DNA of 64,000 nt from Miscanthus floridulus. Lineage: Eukaryota > Streptophyta > Magnoliopsida > Poales > Poaceae. Both the position numbers and the translations under genes were made by a program. The stretch is taken from NCBI RefSeq assembly GCF_019320115.1, contig NC_089584.1:74958791-75022790 (forward strand), written 5' to 3'. Shown in pieces: positions 57,429 through 64,000 of the stretch. The number at the start of each line of letters is the position of its first letter. Position 1 is the stretch's first letter. The notes beneath the pieces were generated by a model. That model did no database searches. It saw only the letters and a program-made list of their open reading frames with translations, and was not told the DNA's origin.

Positions 57429-57574
57429 CTGCATGTTTTAAGGAATAGGTGTTAGCAGGTCAATAATAGATAAGCCTTGCATAAAAGTAAATGCAGGGTC
57501 GGTATATAACTGAAAGAAGGGCTATTCACATCATATTCTATCGTCCATTTCTGAGGGTTTCGTCCTATGGTCAA

Positions 57575-57591
57575 GTATGGCTCTGATACCA
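57575..57591 (-). other. Primer-binding site of Tekay-2
   Basis: Reading minus, TGGTATCAGAGCCATAC starts two bases inside the 5' LTR. It is complementary to the initiator Met tRNA end. Confidence 0.92.
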
Positions 57592-57593
57592 AC

Positions 57594-60500
57594 TGAAATG
57601 ACCTGATTTCCATGAAGGGAAATCCATAGAGTCGAAGTGTAATAAGACCGTTGTAGATCATATTACCCATATTTCCAGTCGAATACCACATCCATACAAC
57701 AATAATATCAGAGTACAAATAGTGCGGAATTACATAATTTATTACATCGCCGCATTGGCGGAATCAAAAGTAGCATTCATTCAGAACAGCTTGAAGATAA
57801 GATCGCCAAACTCAAGCATAGGCACGAACCCCTCAATCGTCAAACTCCTCGGAGCTATACTCCTTAGCAGAATCTATGTGCCAAAATTTATCAATACGAT
57901 TTGAACTAGCCACTCCCAGCCTATGAGCAATGCTTTGTGGAAATTGGATGCAAGTTGGATATAATCAAGAAGGAACCTATAAGGCTGGGGTTTCCTATGT
58001 TTTAGCGTATCAAGTATTTAATAGTATAGTCAAGTTTTAACACAATTCCCACACATTCCACCCCATTCCCATCCAGAGCCAGGTTTCGATCCTAGGATCG
58101 AAACACCACCATCTCCACACCATCACCATACCATCGCTCAGTCGATAGGCCAACTCCCTCTCGGCATTGCCTCAATGCCCGTAGCCCCTGGCTATGACCA
58201 ACACTCTCTCACAGGGGAAGAAGAGAGGGACTCATCTCACTATCTAGTTTAAGCGAAACCCAGGAAAGGTCCATAGCTGACAGGTCGGCACATGTATCGA
58301 TCGATCAACCATACACTCTGCAGAGGTTTTACATAACCACAAGATCTACCTTCTTCGCTGACCTTCGTCAACTGGGCTGATTCCAGCCGCTTGCTAGCCT
58401 AGGATAATGCCACTCTACCATTCAGCCCTAGTACACCCCAAGTCTAGTTTGGGGTGGCTGAAACTATGAGTCATGGGCCGGGTCCACAAGGTCTCCATGA
58501 AGTCTCAAAAGGGTGTGGGGGAATCCTCTGAGCCCCGTACCTCCTTATACTGTCCGCTATCAACCTAGCAGAAGTGGCAATATCCTACCAAGTAGTCTAG
58601 CTATCCCGCTCCATATAGGGCGAGTGGTACATAAGGCTTCCCGGTGAATCTAAGTACTAGTAAGTCCTTAGGAATGACCAAGCCAGAATGTCTCCATCAG
58701 GGTTTCCATTTATTGTGCCACCACAGCACCTCCATCCCGGCCTCCTCCCATCACAGGTTCACACCTAGGACCACCTCATATACCATTTACCCACCATAGG
58801 TATCCATTCCAGGGGTGACCAGGTAGCACCCCATGGCAAGACTTGCCCCAGGCTCATCGTATACTCCAACTTGGTCAACACAACCCTCACCCTCCACACA
58901 ACCAAGTCACACACGCAGCACTCTCCCCATAGTCTAGATAACACCAGTTTCCACCACACATTAATGTAGTATAAGCATAGTAGAAGTGTAAGCGATGAAA
59001 TATAGCAGTAAGCGTGTGTCTAGCCTAATAGCAGGGTATGCAAGGGTAAGGTTGCATCAAGGTAAAGGCCATCAAGTAAGCATACTACCATGCAAGTCCT
59101 ATCATTGTATGATTATAATAGTAAGTAAAGCAATAGCAGTTCTATATTAGCCATGCGTAATAGGTGCTACGAGATTGGGTGGGATGTGGCACCTTCAGTG
59201 TAGTCATCCCCGTACTCCTCACGGTACTCTCAGTCCTCGTCCGTCAGGTTCTCCTCCGAGTCTGCAAACGATCACATTGTAGTCACGTTAGCGACGTTTA
59301 TAGAATAGCACAAAGAAGCAATGAAAATTCAAAAGAGCCAAATACACTCAAACATGGGTTCATTGCGTAAAGCTCGATTTTAGATGAATTTTGGTCCTAG
59401 TTTCATATTTTTCTGAGGTTGTATGAATTAGTTATGAATTTCCGAAGTTTAATTCATCTCTATAAATGGAAAAGGCTGAATTAATCCTGGGCTAACACGT
59501 GTCACGCTGTGAGTGGTCCACGTGGCATGCTGACATCAGCGTGACATCAGCATGACATCATCGGCTCGGCTCTGAGCTGACAAGTGGGGGGTCCTGCTGA
59601 TGTCATCTTGACGTCAGCATGATGTCATCCACGTCATCGTTTCTGACAGGTGGGACCAGAGGCTCTTGGGTCACTGACATGTGGGTTCGGTCAAAGTCAA
59701 TGTCAAGTCAACGGGTGAGTCAATGGTCAACGGGTCATAGTCACTGACAGGTGGGGCCAGGGCTACTGACGTCAGCATGACGTCACCTCGGCTGTGTTGT
59801 TACTGACAGGTGGGACTCGCGTGACGTTATCATGACGTCACTTACTGACATGTGGGTCTAGAGTCTCTATGTCGCTGACATGTGGGGCCAGGTCAACCAT
59901 CAACGTTGACCGGTCAACTATCAACCATGTTGGGTCTCAACTAGGCTTTGGTGGGCCTGGACAGGGCTGGATTTGGGCCGGGCTGTCCCGGACACGTGGC
60001 GTGCTGTGGCGCTGCCATGTCATAGCCAAGGGCCTCCACTGGCCTTCGTCCACCGCTCGGCCCACACCGCATGGCTCACGGTGAGCACATGTTCACGGTC
60101 CATGGACCGTTGGTTGGGTCTTCAGTGGACCGAGTCTACCCTTCTTCCCTTTGGCTTAGTCTACATGCACCGGGTGTAGGCGCGTGCGGCCGGTGACGAA
60201 GGATTCCTCTGCTTCCTTCCCCAGCGTGCTCCCATCGATGGTGTGCTCTCCGGTGAGCTCCCACAGCGGCGTTGGCGTCCAATTGAGGTGGGGAAAAGCT
60301 TCGTCAGGCCTCGGCGAATACGGTAGTGGGGTCAAGGTAGCGGCCAGGGCTTCCTAGGGCGTTGGCCACGGTGGTCGGTGGCTTGGTCATGGCGGTGCTC
60401 GCCGACGGGGCTTCTAGGGGCTGTTCCAGGGGTCCTGGTGCCCCGTTCCCTTTGAGATGGCTAGCAGGCGCCAGGGTAAATTGTTGACGATGACCAAAAG

Positions 60501-61966
60501 GCGTGGCGGAGTCCGCGCACGGTGGTGGTGCACGGCGGAGCTCCGGCTGGTGGTCTGGTGCTCGTGGCCAAGGCACTGCGGCTGGCTAACGGGATCTCGG
60601 TCTACGCGGCTATCTTCCGGTCATCACGGTGGTACTACGGCTACATCCTAGTCTGGCGAGGCGGTCGGGTGCGCAAGTGGTGGCCACGCCTTTACGGTGG
60701 TGTCATGAGCGCGGCGTGCGCGTGCTCTGCTACGGCGTCCAAGGGCTAGGAGGAGGTCTCAGCCAAAAGACTCACCGTGTGGTGCTAGCCGCGTTCGGTG
60801 GTGGTGCGGTGGCGAGGCGCGTTGTCAGGGTAGGCGCTCAGGGCGGCGCTTCAGCTCCGGTGATCGGCGTCTCCGAGCTCTCTGCTCGCCCCCCTCTTCC
60901 GAACTCCTTCTCGGCCCTCTTCTCTTGGTGCGGTGCGGGCTGTTGGGCCCCCGAGCGGTGGCGTCGTGGGCTGAGGAATCCCTAGGGCGCTCTGGCGTCA
61001 CTTTTATAGCCTCGGTGCCCGAGCTTCATCCATGGCAGATGGGGCGAACGGCTAGCGATGCGTCGAGGGCATCGAACGGTATCGTGGGCGCGGAGGTTGC
61101 GTGGGCACGGCGCCAAGGGGGCAGGGCCAGTTGATTCGTGTGACTCTAGGCCCACACCTGTCACTTTGGTCGGGTCTCGGTTGGAGGTGGTGCCGGCGTG
61201 GGGAGGAAGACGACACTATGGCTAGGGGGTGGCTGACACGTGGGGTCAGGTTGGCAGCGACAGCAGGCGAAGTGGAAGGCGCGCGGGCTTGAGCAGCGCG
61301 CTGGGCTGGCTAGCGGGCCGGGTGCTGTCGTGTGCGCAAGCTGGGCTGGCTTGCTAGGCCGGCTGTTGCTGCGCGCATGCTGGGCTGGCCAGCGGGCCGG
61401 CTGCTACTGCACGCAAGCTAGGCTGGCTAGCGGGCCTTCTTCTTTTCTTTTCCTTTTTCTATTTTATTTTTCTTCTCCTTTGTTTCAATTCAAATTTGAT
61501 TTGGAATTTGAATTCAAAATTGGTGTACCTTATTCATTGGAGTTTTAGATATGAGGCCCACAATATTCTTTTATATATATTAGGAACTTTATTTAGCTAT
61601 TTTGTATAACAAAAATAGGTGTAGTTTTGTTATACAAAAATGGAAATAGTTTTCTCTTTAAGCATTTATTCTTTGGTTTGATTAATAATTACTTTATGGT
61701 TTATTTCTTTAAAGGAGTTGTTAGGCATTACATAAAACAAATGGAAATCCAAATCACCATTTGAGTTAACAATGTATGCTATATTTTATTTGTCAGTATA
61801 AACATAATTAACAAATGACATGCCATGCTCATGAAATTGTTTAGTTGGTTTACAACTAATGCAACACCTAGGATTGACTCCTACAGATGTCACTCAACAT
61901 TGCATGGGGTTACAACAAAAATTTTGTAGTTGTGATTTTTGGTGTGTGGATTTTTGGGTTGTTACA
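57594..61966 (-). repeat. 5' LTR of Tekay-2 (4373 bp)
   Basis: It is the partner of 46592-51211. It starts TGAAATGACC, ends GTTACA, and is followed by ATGAC. It carries the acidic mini-exon (59167-59261) and the TGACGTCA-rich block but not the Copia gag segment. Confidence 0.93.
59490..59850. promoter_or_regulatory. TGACGTCA-rich block in the Tekay-2 5' LTR
   Basis: It corresponds to 48490-48860 with shifted losses and gains of individual motifs (for example TGACATCAGCATGACATCA here). Being in the transcription-driving LTR, it is the copy that could matter for expression. Confidence 0.6.
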
Positions 61967-61971
61967 ATGAC
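61967..61971. repeat. Target site duplication ATGAC, right copy (Tekay-2)
   Basis: It matches 46587-46591. Confidence 0.93.
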
Positions 61972-62034
61972 ATTTTGAATAACTTTACTCTCTTTTAAAG
62001 GATGCAAAGTAAGATTGATTCTGCATAAACTAGA

Positions 62035-63592
62035 TTATAAGGTTATAAAGCAACTCATAATGCTTGAAACAGTATTTAGAGCAGGAGGAGGAGGGGCTAG
62101 AAACAGTGCTAGAGGTTGCCCGATTGCAGCATAAACACCACTCATATATTCAAACATCTGTAGCTCCATCCTCTGGCGCTCTGCCTCCGTCCTCTGGCGC
62201 TCTGTCTCCATCTTCACCTCTAGCTCCTTCTGGCACCTTGTTTCTTGTTCTAGCTGAGCCTACAATATTTCATCCCAATGTTACAATGCAATGCAAAAGT
62301 ATGTAAAAATCAATGAACGATGAATAAAACAGAAATAACCTGGAGTGCGTTCGTCTGGAACCGTGTAGAGTCCGGCTGTGGGCGTATCGCTAGACTAGAA
62401 CCTGTGCTCCATGCTTGAATCTGGGAGAGTGGGAGTACTGGCCGTGTCGATGGTGCCATCACCAATCCAGAACCGACCATGCATCTTGCCACCTCCCACC
62501 CTCATGACCACTTCTCCATCAAGGTCATGGGCGCTCGGATCGTACTCTAGGCCACAGACCTGCCTTGCCATTGATGTGTATCCTTCAAGATGGCTGTGGA
62601 CGGACTCATTGTTGTACACTGAGGGCGGGTCCTTTGGGTTGTAGGCGACGTCGAACGTCGCCTTCCCCTTGTGGGCCAAAGCATATGCCACAAACTAGGT
62701 GCAGGACTGGCCACCATGTGACGCCAACTAAAAAAAAGCAATATGATTAGAAATTATGCAGAGTTGAGCGTTAGAATAAAGAAATAAATTTGCGTACCCA
62801 TCTAGCCACGTATTCTGAGAGGTTGAGGTTGCCTTGATGGTGTGTTGGACCCGGCATCAGCAAACGCCGCTCCCAGCAAGCGTTGTGATTCTCCTGTCAC
62901 GCGGGGTCGCATCACCTTTCCACCATCCGGGCCTAGCACTGCATATCGTAGGCGCACCAACACAGAGGCACCTACGTCATCAAGTATATGACATATTAGA
63001 TGATGAAATTAAGCGCAATAAATCTCAGAAAAAATAAGTATTAATTTTCTATATTTACCTTCATGTATTGTTCCGAGGTCAGGCTCATGGTTCTTGCCAC
63101 CCTTTTAGGGATCCTCTCTCTAAGAAATTCCGCGTGGTATTGGATCACGGCCGGGATGCGCACCTCGTAGTGCATGTCCTTGACGAGTTTCTTGGTGGCT
63201 TTGTCAGCCACAACATCCGTCTTTGCCTCGTATCCCTCCTCGCATCTAAAGAAATCCTACATATAGACGTGATGTATGCGGTGTATCCAGTCATTAATGT
63301 CCAATCAATACGATGTATTGAGCAATGTAGTGCGAGAAAGACTTACCCAAAGTTTGGCCTTGACACGCTGTGCCTTATCGGCGAAACACCTGCCCTCTCG
63401 ATTAGTTGTGTCGGAGATGGCAGCATAGTGGGCCCATGTGTAGGCCGGCTCGATAGTTCCGCCGAACTGTACCAGGCCAGGGAACTTTTCCTTGATCAAA
63501 AGACCAAGGATGCCGTTCACATGGCGTGCATGAACAAGATGTTCAAAAATTCTTTCTATTTCTCTAGCAAGGCCTCAAAATGGACTCAATAA
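62035..63592 (-). pseudogene. CACTA accessory gene (PF03004-type plant transposase), five exons, degraded
   Basis: Exons read minus at about 63592-63347, 63256-63059, 62971-62798, 62727-62340 and 62259-62035, joined by GT-AG introns (for example tttgg|gtaagt at 63346 and tatgtag at 63257). The order matches the Ptta/En/Spm family: KEKFPG and WAHYA, then DFFRCEEGYEAKTDVV and LTSEQYMK, then ERRLLMPGPTHHQGNLNLSEY, then YALAHKGKATFDVAYNP and GGGKMHGRFWIGDG. A Glu/Arg-rich coiled coil and a Pro-rich tail end at 62035. The third exon has three stops and the fourth at least two TAG, so it is dead. The N-terminus upstream of 63592 is not resolved. In En/Spm such proteins act with the main transposase, which is not in this window. 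Confidence 0.82.
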
Positions 63593-64000
63593 CATGAATA
63601 TCATTTTCCACTCATTTTATTCCATTATTTGAATCACTTGCAGTTCAAATTTGACTTATACCAAAAAATTGCTTTAAACGCAATAAATTAATTAAATATA
63701 TCAAACGGATTCAGAAATATACCAAATTTTAACATGTAGTAACACATGTTGTACGTGGATGTAGAAAAAGTTTGGAGGGCAGGAGAGGAAAATAAGTTTT
63801 GTATTTGCCGAGTGCTGGCTAAAAACACTCGACAAACTGATCATTTTGCCGAGTGCTGCGGCAAAACACTCGGCAAAGTTGCACTTTTGCTAACGACCGG
63901 CACGCCGTCAGACGGCCGTCGCACCTGCCAGTCACGTGATATGATTTTGCCGAGTGTTAATTTATTGCCGAGTGTCTTATATTCTACACTCGGCAAATCT
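63593..64000. repeat. CACTA right subterminal region
   Basis: AT-rich to about 63790, then repeated TTTGCCGAGTG and ACACTCGGCAAA motifs to the end of the window. The right terminus should lie a short way beyond 64000. Confidence 0.85.

Larger units (their letters stand above)
46592..61966 (-). mobile_element. Tekay-2: Tekay/Del-type chromovirus, minus orientation
   Basis: It has LTRs of 4620 bp (46592-51211) and 4373 bp (57594-61966), a primer site complementary to initiator Met tRNA at 57575-57591, a two-part accessory region, a one-frame gag-pol and an exact ATGAC duplication. The lineage call rests on the same gene order and RT wording as Tekay-1 and on a degraded chromodomain. The LTRs differ by many substitutions and by an insertion in the left copy, so it is older than Tekay-1. 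It lies inside the CACTA element. Confidence 0.93.
44838..64000 (-). mobile_element. CACTA (En/Spm-type) transposon, right end beyond window, split by Tekay-2
   Basis: The left terminus CACTACCGGAAAC begins at 44838, preceded by TTA (possible 3-bp duplication). Dense subterminal repeats follow (ACTCGGCAAA and TTTGCCGAGTG, both orientations) to about 45430, and the same motifs return at 63795-64000. A minus-strand PF03004-type gene lies near the right. Without Tekay-2 and one ATGAC copy, about 3.8 kb is visible. The strand is given from the gene. The other terminus and the duplication cannot be checked in this window. Confidence 0.9.

Overview
The window is nuclear DNA from a grass, most likely a panicoid such as sorghum, sugarcane or Miscanthus. 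The reasons are the density of nested Ty3/gypsy LTR retrotransposons with 4.4-4.6 kb LTRs, a CACTA transposon with TTTGCCGAGTG-type subterminal repeats, grass MITEs, and a host gene of the rice Os06g0194400-like B3 family. Species is inference. No bacterial genes, tRNA, rRNA or CRISPR arrays were seen. Apart from one intact-looking B3 gene and a decayed glycosyltransferase fragment, almost everything is transposon.

Layout. (1) 1-32285: an old Copia/SIRE-looking repeat was entered by a Tat-lineage Ty3 element (667-31905, minus strand, GTTAG target duplication). That element carries an antisense spliced gene. A young chromodomain-bearing Tekay/Del-type element, here called Tekay-1 (6551-21818, plus strand, ATTTG duplication), landed inside an exon of the antisense gene. 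(2) 32286-44837: a gene-bearing island with small repeats, a Stowaway-like MITE, a GC-rich Pack-MULE-like element, the B3 gene (34486-35526), a Mutator-like FAR1-type element (36118-40224) broken by a solo LTR and a hAT MITE, a MITE inside a MITE, and a glycosyltransferase fragment. (3) 44838 to the end: a CACTA element whose right end lies beyond the window, carrying an exon-structured PF03004-type gene and split by a second Tekay-type element, Tekay-2 (46592-61966, minus strand, ATGAC duplication).

Most striking observation: Tekay-1 has an accessory ORF between its primer-binding site and gag (11704-12624). It begins, directly after the initiator Met, with a copy of the histone H3 N-terminal tail. 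Thirteen residues are identical, K4 and K9 are kept, and the H3 acetylation sites K14, K18, K23 and K27 are all arginine. A novel domain, a coiled coil and a strongly acidic C-terminus follow. Tekay-2 has the same accessory module at the same place without the H3 tail. Tekay-1 also encodes a chromodomain on its integrase, so the element may carry both a histone-mark-like peptide and a chromatin-reader-type domain.

Other themes: most readable nonsense codons in the three LTR elements are TAG, and those checked sit in CHG context, including the same conserved integrase Trp in both Tekay elements. Both Tekay LTR families contain a phase-matched acidic mini-exon. Their accessory and gag ORFs all start at CAG|ATG, suggesting spliced expression. 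All domain and family calls are by eye; no searches were run.
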